Origin: Candidatus Trichorickettsia mobilis
Lineage (GTDB): Bacteria > Pseudomonadota > Alphaproteobacteria > Rickettsiales > Rickettsiaceae
Direction: 5' to 3'
NCBI RefSeq assembly: GCF_963422225.1
Contig: NZ_OY728607.1
Span: 1,475,001-1,539,000 of the forward strand
DNA: 64,000 bases
In this document: in pieces, positions 10,558 to 18,727 of the stretch
Layout: every line of letters begins with the position of its first letter
How positions within the stretch are numbered: position 1 is the stretch's first letter
The notes under the pieces: generated by a model
The model's database searches: none
What the model was told of the DNA's origin: nothing
Seen by the model: only the letters and a program-made list of their open reading frames with translations
Program-made: the position numbers and the translations under genes

Positions 10558-10983
10558 ATGACGAAACCACTACGGTTAGTATCTTCAAAACAAAAAACAT
10601 ATAACATTCTTTTTGTAGATGATGATCAAGCATGTCATGATGTAATATCTTTAATATTACATGATCCATGCTATAAAGTAATCCATGCTTATAGTGCAGT
10701 TGAAGCTCTTGAGTTGGTGGAACAATTTTATCAGAAATTAGGACTAATTCTTTTGGATGTTACCCTACGTGATATTAGTGGATATGAAGTATACCGTGTT
10801 ATACGAAGCAATCCAGCGTCACATAATATCCCAATAGTATTGCAAACTGGTCTTACAATTTCTGTGTCAGATTTAAAACAAATCATTGGCGTAAATGAAA
10901 TCGATGTAATTTATAAACCGTATACAGCTAAAGCGCTTCTTGAAGTCATTCATAAATTGTGTATACTCACTGAAAGTAAATAA
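10558..10983 (+). CDS. single-domain response regulator (receiver only)
   Basis: The 141-residue protein is one CheY-like receiver: acidic pocket DDD at 21-23, phospho-acceptor Asp about 67 in LILLDVTL, a Thr in LQTG, and the conserved Lys about 120 in YKPY. No output domain follows. With the kinase 11 bases upstream it should form a two-component pair that acts through protein contact or through a phosphorelay, perhaps involving ChpT at 39125. That last link is only inference. Confidence 0.93.
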   Translation: MTKPLRLVSSKQKTYNILFVDDDQACHDVISLILHDPCYKVIHAYSAVEALELVEQFYQKLGLILLDVTLRDISGYEVYRVIRSNPASHNIPIVLQTGLTISVSDLKQIIGVNEIDVIYKPYTAKALLEVIHKLCILTESK

Positions 10984-11043
10984 TTGTGTGTTTGCCATAC
11001 TTAACTCAAGTCACTGTTTACAGACCTAGCGCTTAGTTTGATT

Positions 11044-11074
11044 TTGACTTCATATTCAAAAATTTACTAGTTTA
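11044..11074 (+). promoter_or_regulatory. possible promoter of tRNA-Ser
   Basis: TTGACT at 11044 is followed after 18 bases by a weak minus-10 (TAGTTT), placing a start a few bases before the tRNA. The minus-10 match is poor. Confidence 0.3.
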
Positions 11075-11084
11075 TATTAATTAT

Positions 11085-11173
11085 GGAGAGATGGCCGAGT
11101 GGTTTAAGGCGCTCGCCTGGAAAGCGTGTTCACGCTTTGCGTGTCAGGGGTTCGAATCCCCTTCTCTCCGCCA
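11085..11173 (+). tRNA. tRNA-Ser (anticodon GGA)
   Basis: A class II tRNA with 7-bp acceptor stem GGAGAGA/TCTCTCC, GCCGAGTGG in the D arm, anticodon loop CTGGAAA (GGA, reading UCC and UCU), a long variable arm CACGC-TTT-GCGTG, T loop GGTTCGAATCC and an encoded CCA at 11171-11173. A repeat with GACCTC ends starts 27 bases downstream. Confidence 0.97.
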
Positions 11174-11200
11174 GTTATTTCTCATACATAGAATTCATTA

Positions 11201-11340
11201 GACCTCTTCAGAAACTAATTTTTAGCAGTAATTTTGTCGTCGAAATTTGTTTGCGCTCCTCAAATATATTAAATATTCTGCGGTGCTCAACTACAGATCG
11301 AATAAAACTTCCTCACTAAGAATCAGTTTCTGAAGAGGTC
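11201..11340. repeat. 140-bp miniature inverted-repeat element with GACCTC ends
   Basis: The ends are near-perfect inverted repeats: GACCTCTTCAGAAACT on the left and its reverse complement with one change on the right. TA flanks both sides (11199-11200 and 11341-11342). The ends closely match the 16-bp ends of the IS at 34205-35110. The interior has no coding capacity that I trust. Confidence 0.85.
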
Positions 11341-11410
11341 TATTGTTTATTCACAGAGCCTAAGAGCCTGCCTTGAAAGATGATCGAATTTTCACGCGGA
11401 AAAATATCTC

Positions 11411-12277
11411 ATGAAAGTATTTGAGCAAAACATTATTAATTTATACTTTGATGTAGGCAAACAGTGGCTAGCTGATTTACCAAAGTTAATCGTGCAGGTG
11501 GAAGCGACCTATGAATTATTGGATTTAAAGCCAGTTGAAAATTTAAGCTACAATTATGTACTATCTGGTTTTCAAGGCTCTAAAGCAATTATTCTAAAAT
11601 TAGGTCTGGATATTGATGGATTCAAACGGGAAGCTGCAGCACTAATGGCGCTTCAAGGGTTTGGTGTTGTCCAGGTGCTTGCAGAAAGTAACGGCTTGCT
11701 TCTGCAGATGCGTGCAAGCCCTGGTGTTTCTTTGAAGTCCTATTCTCCTGAAAATGATGATGAGGCTATTAATGTCATGGCAAATGTCATAAAGCGATTG
11801 CATAAAGCACCGATACCTCATGCACACACATTCCCTCACATTAAAGATTGGCTTGCAGCTTTAGATAAAGATTGGAGCATACCAGCACAATATCTTCAAA
11901 AAGCAAAACGGCTACGTGATAATTTGCTAAAGACCTCAGCTAAAGAAATATTGCTCCACGGGGATTTGCATCATGATAATATTTTGAAAAATGGTGATGA
12001 TTGGGTGGTGATCGATCCAAAAGGTGTGATTGGTGAGAAAGCCTATGAAGTAGCTGCCTTTATCAGAAACCCTATGCCAGAGTTACTTGAGCAAGATAAG
12101 CATTTAAGTATTATTAAGCATCGTATCACTCGTTTCGTTGAATTTTTTGAATTATCAGAGCGCCGGATCATTGATTGGTGTTTCGTGCAAGCGGTACTTA
12201 CATGGATGTGGGGCATAGAGGATAGATGTAATATCGACTATTGGGAACGGATGACGAAGATTTTAGATAAGTTATGA
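11411..12277 (+). CDS. APH(6)-like aminoglycoside/hydroxyurea phosphotransferase family protein
   Basis: The 288-residue protein has the phosphotransferase catalytic loop HGDLHHDNIL (Asp about 185, Asn about 190) and the metal-binding WVVIDPKGVIGEKAYEVAAFIRNP (Asp about 202). That last pattern is typical of the streptomycin 6-phosphotransferase (StrB/APH(6)) family. Such enzymes phosphorylate streptomycin, but many family members in soil and host-associated bacteria have no tested role. The gene is less AT-rich than its neighbours, lies between mobile repeats and stands alone. This suggests horizontal acquisition. All catalytic residues are kept, so it may be active. Confidence 0.88.
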   Translation: MKVFEQNIINLYFDVGKQWLADLPKLIVQVEATYELLDLKPVENLSYNYVLSGFQGSKAIILKLGLDIDGFKREAAALMALQGFGVVQVLAESNGLLLQMRASPGVSLKSYSPENDDEAINVMANVIKRLHKAPIPHAHTFPHIKDWLAALDKDWSIPAQYLQKAKRLRDNLLKTSAKEILLHGDLHHDNILKNGDDWVVIDPKGVIGEKAYEVAAFIRNPMPELLEQDKHLSIIKHRITRFVEFFELSERRIIDWCFVQAVLTWMWGIEDRCNIDYWERMTKILDKL

Positions 12278-12293
12278 ACATGAAGTTATAATT

Positions 12294-12482
12294 TGTTGAA
12301 CACTCTCTCAAGTTAAGGAAAAAGAGGTGATATAACTCGTTATTGCGAGCTGATGGCGAAGCAATCCAGCAAGTGAAAAATTATTTTTGACCGATTTGCC
12401 ACGACCACTATCGTGGTCTCGGCTTAGACGGTTCGTATTGTCTCTTTTTCCTTAACTTGACGCATATGGTTTGTTGAACGTT
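12294..12482. repeat. palindromic repeat, AGTTAAGGAAAA family, copy 1
   Basis: An 18-bp perfect stem, CAAGTTAAGGAAAAAGAG at 12309 and its complement ending at 12459, is bordered outside by TGTTGAAC-like ends. The interior holds a second motif, GAAGCAATCCAG. A second copy is at 50978-51158 and an end fragment is at about 48249-48285. The rest of the gap to 12706 shows nothing I can name. Confidence 0.8.
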
Positions 12483-12706
12483 ATGATTTCAATATAATTA
12501 AAACTATAAAATGACCTTATAGCTACAAACACTCCAAATTTCCGTCTACGCCAGCCGATCATATTACTATGATCGTGGCGCACCTGACGTTTAACCCCAT
12601 GCTCATTTCATTTATTCAGATTTTAGCTAAAATATTAGGAGTACTATAATAAAATTTACTAAATATTAACACTTGAAATTTATAGTAATTTAAAGGCAGT
12701 GTTATT

Positions 12707-12927
12707 ATGTTGCGCCTAATAAGAATGGTTTTCTTTCCAAGTGGTTTGCGGAACGACAAGAAAAAGCAAAAGAAAAAGCATGGAAAGAAGATTTTATTAA
12801 AAGAAGTCAAAAAGAGTCAGAACAAGCATTATTCTTTCAAACGAAAAATCAAGAAAGGAACACAGAGCCATTTAATAAGGATTTCATCAAACTTAGTTTT
12901 TATAAAATTAATGGAAAAATATTATGA
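12707..12927 (+). pseudogene. possible frameshifted small ORF before the HEAT-repeat gene
   Basis: The frame running from about 12694 to the TGA at 12925-12927 encodes NGFLSKWFAERQEKAKEKAW and a further 40 or so residues of amphipathic, protein-like sequence. Its stop overlaps the ATG of the next gene as ATGA. It lacks a start codon. The ATG at 12707 lies in the neighbouring frame, which continues as a lysine-rich, unlikely protein. A single indel near 12715-12724 would join that ATG to the good frame. It may therefore be a decayed small gene once coupled to the HEAT-repeat gene. No family is recognised. Confidence 0.35.
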
Positions 12928-14846
12928 AAGTCATAGAGTATTCGCTTAATCAACAAACTAAAGAGCTACCACTAAAGGATAGCACAAGTAAAATAGCAGC
13001 TCATTATAAACAATCTCCTCAAGATGTATATGTTCTTGGAACAGCTAAAATAAGTGATAATAAAGAATTACGACTTTATTCAACCATGGGTAGTGCAGTA
13101 CGTGCTAATATAATTGATATTAACACCAGCCAGATAACCAAAGTGAAGGATCATGATTTACCGCCGGAGATGCAAAAAATCAAGACTCCAGAAGTATGTG
13201 CAATATACTTGAAGAATCATTTTATTACAAATACTACATTAGATAATGGTGATACAAGGCTGCAGAGCAATGTTCGTGGACTTGGTGGCGGAAATAGTAT
13301 TGGAGATTTAAGAGATAAAACGAGAGAAAAAAATGTAGAACTGAAACCTAAATACATTAACAGATTAGAAGATATTCTATTTTCAAACGAAAAGAAAGAT
13401 ATAACTAGTCTTGCTCTAGCAGCAGAAGCTTTCGGCAACTTAATCAGTAATGGACATAAATGTTCAGAAAGAACGTTAGTTGGACTGGAGAAAGTTTTAT
13501 CTAGTACTTACGATCTAGCATCGTATCAGGCTCTTGCAGCATTTGATAACATTGCTGGAAAGAAGCAACAATTACCAGACTCGGTCTTAACAACAATTTC
13601 TCAGGAATTAATCAAGAATGCAGCGGTAGATATACCCTCTGTCTTAAAATTTCCTACTGAGTCCACAATATTATCTATAACAGAAATGTCTGGTCTAAGA
13701 AAGATAACGATTGCAGAAATTTTATATAGAGCAGCAAAAAATGGTCAGCAATTACCAGAAATTGCAGTTTCTGGTCTAGAGATGCTATTGAATGACCACA
13801 ATGGGGATATACTCAATAATGCAGTGCTTGGTCTAGCATATGTAGCTAAGTTGAGTAATTTATCTACAACAGCCATTGCTGGATTACAAAAACAATTATC
13901 CACAGTACATAAAGAGAATGTTAGCATCATCCTTGCAGGTCTTGCAAAACGTCAACCACTGGGATTATCCACTGATGCATTAGAGATGTTAGGTAAGTTT
14001 TTAAATAGTCATGAACAATCAGATTCGTTTAAAGTAATAAAACATAATGCTTCTGTAATTTTAGCTCATGCGGCAGTAGATGGTCAAAAATTACCTAAAA
14101 CGGCAATTTTAGGTTTAGAGCAAGCATTACTAGATAATGATACAGTACCAAATGCAGCATATGGGTTTATATTTTTAGCAAAACAAGCACCATTATCCGA
14201 GATGGCAATTGTTGGATTAGAAAAAGCTTTATCTCATTCTGAAGCACAAGGTGCTGCTACTGCTGCATTAAGAAATTGCGTTAGAGAGCAAAAGCAGCAA
14301 TTGCCTATCAGTACTTTAGAAATAGTAAGTAGTTTTATCAATAAGACAAATATTCCTGAATCAATAAGACAAAATGCAACTTGGGTTTTAGGACATGTGG
14401 CAGCAAATGGCCATGGATTGCCTGAATCGTTAATCACGAATTTAGAACAGGTGCTAGATAGCACTAACTCTGATATACAACAAGCAGCAGCATATGGATT
14501 TATTGGATTAGTATCACAAAAGCAAGAATTATCAGAAACATCAATTATTGGATTAGCAAGAATAGCTGGAAGTAATAGTGAAGCTGGCAGTAATGCTAAT
14601 ATTGCTTTAAATCAAATAGCGATAGTAGCATTACAAAAATTGCCGGATAGTGTGTTAAATACTTTAACTTCGAGATTAAATAATAATAGTATTACAATTG
14701 ATGCAAGAAAAAATGCAGCCCTAACCATTAAACAAGCGGTAATAAATGGTCAACAATTATCAGAAGTTGCTGCTTTAAACTTAAAAACAGCTTTAAATAA
14801 TGAAGATGGAGCAATAAAAGAACTCGCAAGACAAATATTGAACTAG
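12924..14846 (+). CDS. HEAT-like alpha-solenoid repeat protein, candidate effector
   Basis: The 640-residue protein has a divergent N-terminal region of about 140 residues. About a dozen tandem units of roughly 40 residues follow, with the pattern QQLPExAIxGLExxLxxxxxxxxxNAAxxLxxxA. Examples are LPEIAVSGLEMLL, LPKTAILGLEQAL, LSEMAIVGLEKAL and LSETSIIGLARIA. This makes an alpha-solenoid like HEAT or armadillo repeats, a fold used for protein binding. There is no signal peptide or membrane segment. Long eukaryote-like repeat proteins in Rickettsiales are often secreted into the host, so an effector role is plausible, but nothing here proves secretion. The start ATG overlaps the stop of the remnant frame before it. 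Confidence 0.8.
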   Translation: MKVIEYSLNQQTKELPLKDSTSKIAAHYKQSPQDVYVLGTAKISDNKELRLYSTMGSAVRANIIDINTSQITKVKDHDLPPEMQKIKTPEVCAIYLKNHFITNTTLDNGDTRLQSNVRGLGGGNSIGDLRDKTREKNVELKPKYINRLEDILFSNEKKDITSLALAAEAFGNLISNGHKCSERTLVGLEKVLSSTYDLASYQALAAFDNIAGKKQQLPDSVLTTISQELIKNAAVDIPSVLKFPTESTILSITEMSGLRKITIAEILYRAAKNGQQLPEIAVSGLEMLLNDHNGDILNNAVLGLAYVAKLSNLSTTAIAGLQKQLSTVHKENVSIILAGLAKRQPLGLSTDALEMLGKFLNSHEQSDSFKVIKHNASVILAHAAVDGQKLPKTAILGLEQALLDNDTVPNAAYGFIFLAKQAPLSEMAIVGLEKALSHSEAQGAATAALRNCVREQKQQLPISTLEIVSSFINKTNIPESIRQNATWVLGHVAANGHGLPESLITNLEQVLDSTNSDIQQAAAYGFIGLVSQKQELSETSIIGLARIAGSNSEAGSNANIALNQIAIVALQKLPDSVLNTLTSRLNNNSITIDARKNAALTIKQAVINGQQLSEVAALNLKTALNNEDGAIKELARQILN

Positions 14847-14884
14847 TGTTTAAGGTGGAGGGCGCTGAACTGTGTAATTTTAAA

Positions 14885-15065
14885 GTAAGCGTTCACGGTT
14901 TTTAAAATTGAACGTCAATATACGACTTACAAAGCTGGCGACCAACGTCATTGCGAAGAGCTTTAGTTCTGAAGCAATCCCAGTTCTTTGTACTAGATCT
15001 TCTGGATTGCTTCGACTAAAAGCCTCAGCTCAGACGACTTTTTTTTAAAAACCGTGAACGCTTAC
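14885..15065. repeat. palindromic repeat, GTAAGCGTTCACGG family, copy 1
   Basis: The element opens GTAAGCGTTCACGGTTTTTA and closes with the exact complement over about 22 bases. The interior contains GCTTCG, GAAGCAATCC and GGATTGCTTCG modules. Fuller copies lie at 31369-31554 and 44539-44720, with fragments at 24711-24852, 31600-31728 and 44491-44525. It fills most of the gap between the HEAT-repeat gene and ccmE. Confidence 0.85.
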
Positions 15066-15159
15066 ATTTTAAAAATTATCTCCCAAATTCTAGTCTATCA
15101 GGAATAGTAAATCAGACAACCGAAAACCGTGAACAACGCTCACATTGAAATTATATCTA

Positions 15160-15570
15160 TTATTTATTCTTAAACTCTTGTGCTACTTCAGGTGGCATAT
15201 AATTTTCATCGTGTTTGGTTAACAATTCGTTCGCTATAAATAGATCACCAGATAATTTCCCTTGTGCAACTATACCTTGACTCTCTCTGAATAATGCCGG
15301 TAGCATACCTCTATAAAATATTTTTATTTCTTGAACATGATCGGTAATTGTAAAAATTATCTCATTAGCTTTTAACTTGCTAATCGAATTAGGTTTTACA
15401 ATACCACCTATTCTAATTTCCTGATTCAGTGGAGCAGAAGTTATCTTTGAAGGTGGATAAAAGAAAGTGATATTTTGCTCAAGGTTATACAAAATAATAT
15501 ATACGCCCAATGCACAAGAAGTTATAGAGCATAATATTAACAATAGCCTGTTTTTGGTTTTCTTAAGCAT
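15160..15570 (-). CDS. ccmE: cytochrome c maturation haem chaperone CcmE
   Basis: CcmE takes haem from CcmC and hands it to the CcmF/H ligase in the periplasm. From the ATG at 15570 the protein is 136 residues, with one N-terminal membrane anchor (residues 9-28) and an OB-fold periplasmic domain. The haem-binding His is about 120 in LTKHDENYMPPE, with the conserved Tyr at 124. The frame is open upstream to 15657, but that extra part (APRYKSSAEIEFLKRS) is translated RPE1 repeat and not CcmE, so I start at 15570. A possible CcmD lies upstream beyond repeats. Confidence 0.93.
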   Translation of the reverse strand: MLKKTKNRLLLILCSITSCALGVYIILYNLEQNITFFYPPSKITSAPLNQEIRIGGIVKPNSISKLKANEIIFTITDHVQEIKIFYRGMLPALFRESQGIVAQGKLSGDLFIANELLTKHDENYMPPEVAQEFKNK

Positions 15571-15604
15571 TAATATACGAGTGAATTTAGAAATAATTAG
15601 AATA

Positions 15605-15748
15605 GACCTCTTTAGAAACTCTATTTCTGCGGATGATTTATACCTCGGTGCCGGCACTCAAATTCGGAACAGACCTAAAGTGCGTTGCTAGTTGAGGGTT
15701 CCATGTCTCCGAACACCCCTCTCTCATGCTTTAGTTTGTGAGAGAGGT
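15605..15748 (-). repeat. RPE1-type palindromic element upstream of ccmE
   Basis: It begins GACCTCTTTAGAAACTC after a TA and runs to TGTGAGAGAGGT. Read on the minus strand, part of it encodes RYKSSAEIEFLKRS, nearly the same peptide as the end of the RPE1 insert in dnaX (TYKSSAEVEFVRRS). The reading frame of this copy is open into ccmE but is probably untranslated. Confidence 0.8.
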
Positions 15749-15778
15749 AAATATAATTAAGGTGAATTAGGAATGAAT

Positions 15779-15907
15779 CTCAAGTCTCGCCTGTGCAAAC
15801 AGTTATAGCAAAGCCAGTTGGATTATGGTACGTTAATTTCAGAGCGAGGTAGATTATTTGTTGTGCACAGCTGAGACTTGAAAATTGACGTACCATAATC
15901 CAACTGG
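15779..15907. repeat. two interlocked inverted repeats (A-B-A'-B')
   Basis: Arm A (about 15779-15801, CAAGTCTCGCCTGTGCAAAC) pairs with A' (about 15859-15881), and arm B (about 15814-15840, CCAGTTGGATTATGGTACGT) pairs with B' (about 15880-15907). The order A, B, A', B' means that the two stems cannot nest and would form a pseudoknot in RNA. I see no other copy in this window. Confidence 0.75.
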
Positions 15908-15985
15908 AGAAGCTATATATAGTGAACACAAAGACGGTAGTGCATTGGTGTAACGATCCATATAATTTATTATAACTTAAACTGC

Positions 15986-16126
15986 CTACTGACTGTTTTT
16001 GTCGAGCTCGGATTTTTTTGGTAGGTTAATGGACTTAATATATATAAACCAATTTTGAATAAATAATCCAACTAGAATTAATAAAGTAAATAAATAACCT
16101 AACTGTAAATAACTATCGATAGCCAA
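15986..16126 (-). CDS. small single-span membrane protein, possible CcmD
   Basis: A 46-codon frame from a TTG at 16126 encodes AIDSYLQLGYLFTLLILVGL and then FIQNWFIYIKSINLPKKSE. This is one membrane span followed by a basic tail, which is the shape of CcmD, the small haem-exporter subunit normally encoded between ccmC and ccmE. It lies on the ccmE strand with ccmE as the next gene, separated by repeats. AGGA precedes the TTG by about 11 bases. Against it: the non-ATG start, its position 5 bases after a motE-like flagellar gene, and weak family conservation. Confidence 0.4.
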   Translation of the reverse strand: MAIDSYLQLGYLFTLLILVGLFIQNWFIYIKSINLPKKSELDKNSQ

Positions 16127-16131
16127 AAGCG

Positions 16132-16923
16132 TTAATTTCCTACAGTTATTGTTTTTTGTTTTGCAAGTTCAATAGATAAGTCGCGTGCTTTCATAGGATC
16201 CATGCTAGCAAGAACTGGAGAGACTTTAATTTCTTTCATATTACTAACAACCTGCAATAATACCGGCATTTCAAGTTCATTGAATATTTTTGCAGCATCT
16301 CTTGGTTTCATATTCTCATAAATCTTCACTAAACTCATAATCCGACCAAGTTCTTTTTGATCATATTGTTTCATCACTTCTTCAAGTTTGGCTTGGAGAT
16401 CTTTGAGTTCAAGCATTTTTTGGTCGATTTTATTTTCAGTGGCTCTTAGGACTTGTTCACGAACTTTTAGCTCTTCTTGATTTTTATTTAGTTCCACACG
16501 TCTTTTTGATAGCTCTTTCAATAATTTCAGTTCGGCGTTACTAATATTAGGTGTTTCTAACAAAGAGGTTCCTACTGGTTGCGATGGTTGTGGCGTTGGA
16601 GGCGGTTTATTTCCTGATTTATTCCCAGTTTTGCTTCCCGGTTTATTGTTGGTTTCCTGATTAGCATTTTCTACTTTTGGGGGTTCGTTTTTTTGCGGAG
16701 TATTGTCTGGTTTCTGATCTAGATAATTATCATAAACTTGTTGAGTTTCAGTGTCATTGGTTTTTTTATCAGTAGCATATGCATTATCTACTAGAATAGA
16801 AGTTGCTGCAGTATCTGTGGTGTAACCAGCATGTGCTTCAATTTTATTGAATAATGTCCATAGCTTTGCTGATAAGACAGTCATCAATATTACTAAAATA
16901 GGAGAAAAGAATTTAATCTTCAT
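16132..16923 (-). CDS. motE: MotE-like flagellar protein with MgtE N-type domain
   Basis: The 263-residue protein has an N-terminal signal or membrane segment (residues 5-22) and a Pro/Lys/Asn-rich linker. A coiled coil spans about 130-190, and a C-terminal MgtE_N-like domain carries ENMKPRDAAKIFNELEMPVLLQVVSNMKE. This is the organisation of MotE, the periplasmic motility protein studied in Sinorhizobium as a MotC chaperone. Its start overlaps the stop of the DUF6468 gene by four bases, so the two are translationally coupled within the fliM operon. The symbol is assigned from architecture and context. Confidence 0.75.
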   Translation of the reverse strand: MKIKFFSPILVILMTVLSAKLWTLFNKIEAHAGYTTDTAATSILVDNAYATDKKTNDTETQQVYDNYLDQKPDNTPQKNEPPKVENANQETNNKPGSKTGNKSGNKPPPTPQPSQPVGTSLLETPNISNAELKLLKELSKRRVELNKNQEELKVREQVLRATENKIDQKMLELKDLQAKLEEVMKQYDQKELGRIMSLVKIYENMKPRDAAKIFNELEMPVLLQVVSNMKEIKVSPVLASMDPMKARDLSIELAKQKTITVGN

Positions 16924-17528
16924 TTTTTTGTACTAACCCTTCTTAAAGAATCATAATAATTTAATTGATTTAGAGTAATTCCATCATCAGTTTTTTTAGT
17001 TACTATATTGTTTAAAAACTTTTTAAACTGATTGGCGTAATCTGCTTGATTGGATGTTGTATTGGTATTAGCGTAGGCATTAGATGTATCTACTTCTTCC
17101 GCTAAATCATCATCAGTAAATTTTGATTTTAAAGGATCATCGCTATTATCAACATATTGTGAATAAGATTGTTGTACATCTGATGAAGCTTTGCTGTTAG
17201 TATAATTTCTACTGCTATTGTGTAAGCTTGTGATTTGTTGGCTTAAAGAATCAGCCAAATTATTACCAATTTCATTAAGCATTAGCAGTTCTTGATAGAT
17301 GCTGTTGGCAGAATCTATAGAAGATTTCAACTCTTTATTAGTCATCGTAGCACATTCATTGAGTTCAGTAACGCTAGCAGCAGCTTTTACAATTGACACA
17401 TTTAGTTCTTTAACCATTCTAGCAAATTCGATACGACTATTCTGCAAATCTTGGATACGACGATTTAATACCCAACAATAGGTGATACAAATTCCAATCA
17501 GGATGATCAATAAAAAATCTAACAACAT
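16920..17528 (-). CDS. DUF6468-type flagellar operon protein
   Basis: The 202-residue protein has an N-terminal membrane span (MLLDFLLIILIGICITYCWVL) and a helical region with NRRIQDLQNSRIEFARMVKELN. This matches the DUF6468 proteins that sit between fliM and motE-like genes in alphaproteobacterial flagellar operons. The remaining half is Asn/Ser-rich and poorly conserved. The start is five bases after the fliM stop, and the stop overlaps the next gene. Its biochemical role is unknown. Confidence 0.7.
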   Translation of the reverse strand: MLLDFLLIILIGICITYCWVLNRRIQDLQNSRIEFARMVKELNVSIVKAAASVTELNECATMTNKELKSSIDSANSIYQELLMLNEIGNNLADSLSQQITSLHNSSRNYTNSKASSDVQQSYSQYVDNSDDPLKSKFTDDDLAEEVDTSNAYANTNTTSNQADYANQFKKFLNNIVTKKTDDGITLNQLNYYDSLRRVSTKK

Positions 17529-17533
17529 TTTGT

Positions 17534-18496
17534 CTAATCTTCAATAATATTGGTTATGCTAACAGCTACTTTATTTTCAACTTTACCAATTTGACCTTTG
17601 AATAAAGCGATATGCCCAGAACGTACTAATATATCTTCATGTTGAACATGATCAATTACAATTGTATCACCAATTTTTAAATTAACAACTTCACACAAAG
17701 GAGTGGGTCTATTAATAATTACTGCTTCAATAGGTAAGTCAATCTGATAAACTGCGTTGAATATCATCTCTTCCCAGACTATATCATTTCCAAATTTATC
17801 GCCAAAAAATACTTGTTGCAACTGTTCTTTAATAGGTTCAATAGTTTTATATGGTATCACTAGATCCATATAGACTGCACGATTTTCGATTTCTATTTTA
17901 ATTTTAAGTACAATAATGGCATCTCCTGGCCTGGTAATTGTAGCAAAATTAGGATTAGTTTCTAATCGTTCTAAGGAAAAAGTAGTGGAACTAACCGGTT
18001 CAAAGGCATGTCCTAATTCTGTCAGCACTATTTCAGAGATTTGTTTGACAATCCCTTGCTCAATGGAAGTCAATCCTATGGATGCTTCACGTTTTACTTG
18101 AGCAGTAGCATTTTTTTTCCCACCCAGTAAAATATCAATAAAAGTAAATACTAGACTATCATCTAAAATTAGCAATCCAAGATTTTCCCATTCAATAGCC
18201 TTAAATACGACTATTGGTAACGGTGCTTTCATCGTTTTAAAATATTCTCCAAATCGTAACGAATCAAAACTTACAATTTCTACATCCACAGCCTCTGAGG
18301 TTAAATGTCGAAAGGCAGTAGCAAGATGTTGTGAAAATTTTTCAAACACAATTTCAAGCATTGGTAATCTTTCGTATGATTGTAATGCTTGATCTAATAC
18401 AGCTTTAACTCCTGTAGATAACAAAGAGTGGGTAGTTGGTTCGCGCTCGCGATTTAAATCAATATTAGGATTATTTTCTATGTTATCACTAGACAT
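17534..18496 (-). CDS. fliM: flagellar motor switch protein FliM
   Basis: FliM is the middle component of the C ring and binds CheY-P, FliG and FliN. The 320-residue chain carries the CheC-like middle domain (FDSLRFGEYFKTMKAPLPIVVF and LLILDDSLVFTFIDILLGG) and the C-terminal SpoA domain (LCEVVNLKIGDTIVIDHVQHEDILV). The N-terminal CheY-binding peptide is not clearly conserved. It is the first gene of a fliM / DUF6468 / motE-like run. The fliL gene upstream is now separated from it by an RPE1 copy. Confidence 0.95.
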   Translation of the reverse strand: MSSDNIENNPNIDLNREREPTTHSLLSTGVKAVLDQALQSYERLPMLEIVFEKFSQHLATAFRHLTSEAVDVEIVSFDSLRFGEYFKTMKAPLPIVVFKAIEWENLGLLILDDSLVFTFIDILLGGKKNATAQVKREASIGLTSIEQGIVKQISEIVLTELGHAFEPVSSTTFSLERLETNPNFATITRPGDAIIVLKIKIEIENRAVYMDLVIPYKTIEPIKEQLQQVFFGDKFGNDIVWEEMIFNAVYQIDLPIEAVIINRPTPLCEVVNLKIGDTIVIDHVQHEDILVRSGHIALFKGQIGKVENKVAVSITNIIED

Positions 18497-18549
18497 AATT
18501 GCTTTTTCTCGCTTTTTTAACTGTATTTAAATTCACTGCTTGTTAAATA

Positions 18550-18693
18550 GACTTCCTTTTGAAACTCTACTTTTGTGGATGATTTGTACCAGATCCGGTA
18601 CTCGAATCCGAAACAAACCAAACAGTACGCTGTGGGTCGAGGTTCCGTATCTCCTTCAAATCCTCTCTCTTCAACTGAGTTTCGAAAGAAGTC
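18550..18693 (-). repeat. RPE1-type palindromic element between fliL and fliM
   Basis: The ends GACTTCCTTTTGAAACTC and GAGTTTCGAAAGAAGTC are inverted repeats flanked by TA. Read on the minus strand it contains GAAGGAGATACGGAACC and YKSST-V-EF codons, as in the dnaX insert. It splits what was probably a continuous fliL-fliM operon, but it touches no coding sequence. Confidence 0.85.
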
Positions 18694-18727
18694 TATATAT
18701 TTTGACAGGAAGCCTATTTGTTAAAAC

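Noticed and set aside
12530..12600. GC-richer stretch with a GATCAT...ATGATC hairpin
   Set aside because: I considered a structured RNA or a transposase remnant. Frames are open on both strands but none resembles a known family, so I make no call.
12707..12949. 80-codon plus-strand frame rich in lysine
   Set aside because: The composition is unlike a real protein, and the neighbouring frame reads better and ends in ATGA overlap with the next gene.
14885..15065. CRISPR-like repeats
   Set aside because: Repeats are dispersed, palindromic and single at each site; there is no array with spacers and no cas gene in the window.
15571..15657. N-terminal extension of CcmE
   Set aside because: It translates the RPE1 repeat; CcmE homology begins at the ATG at 15570.
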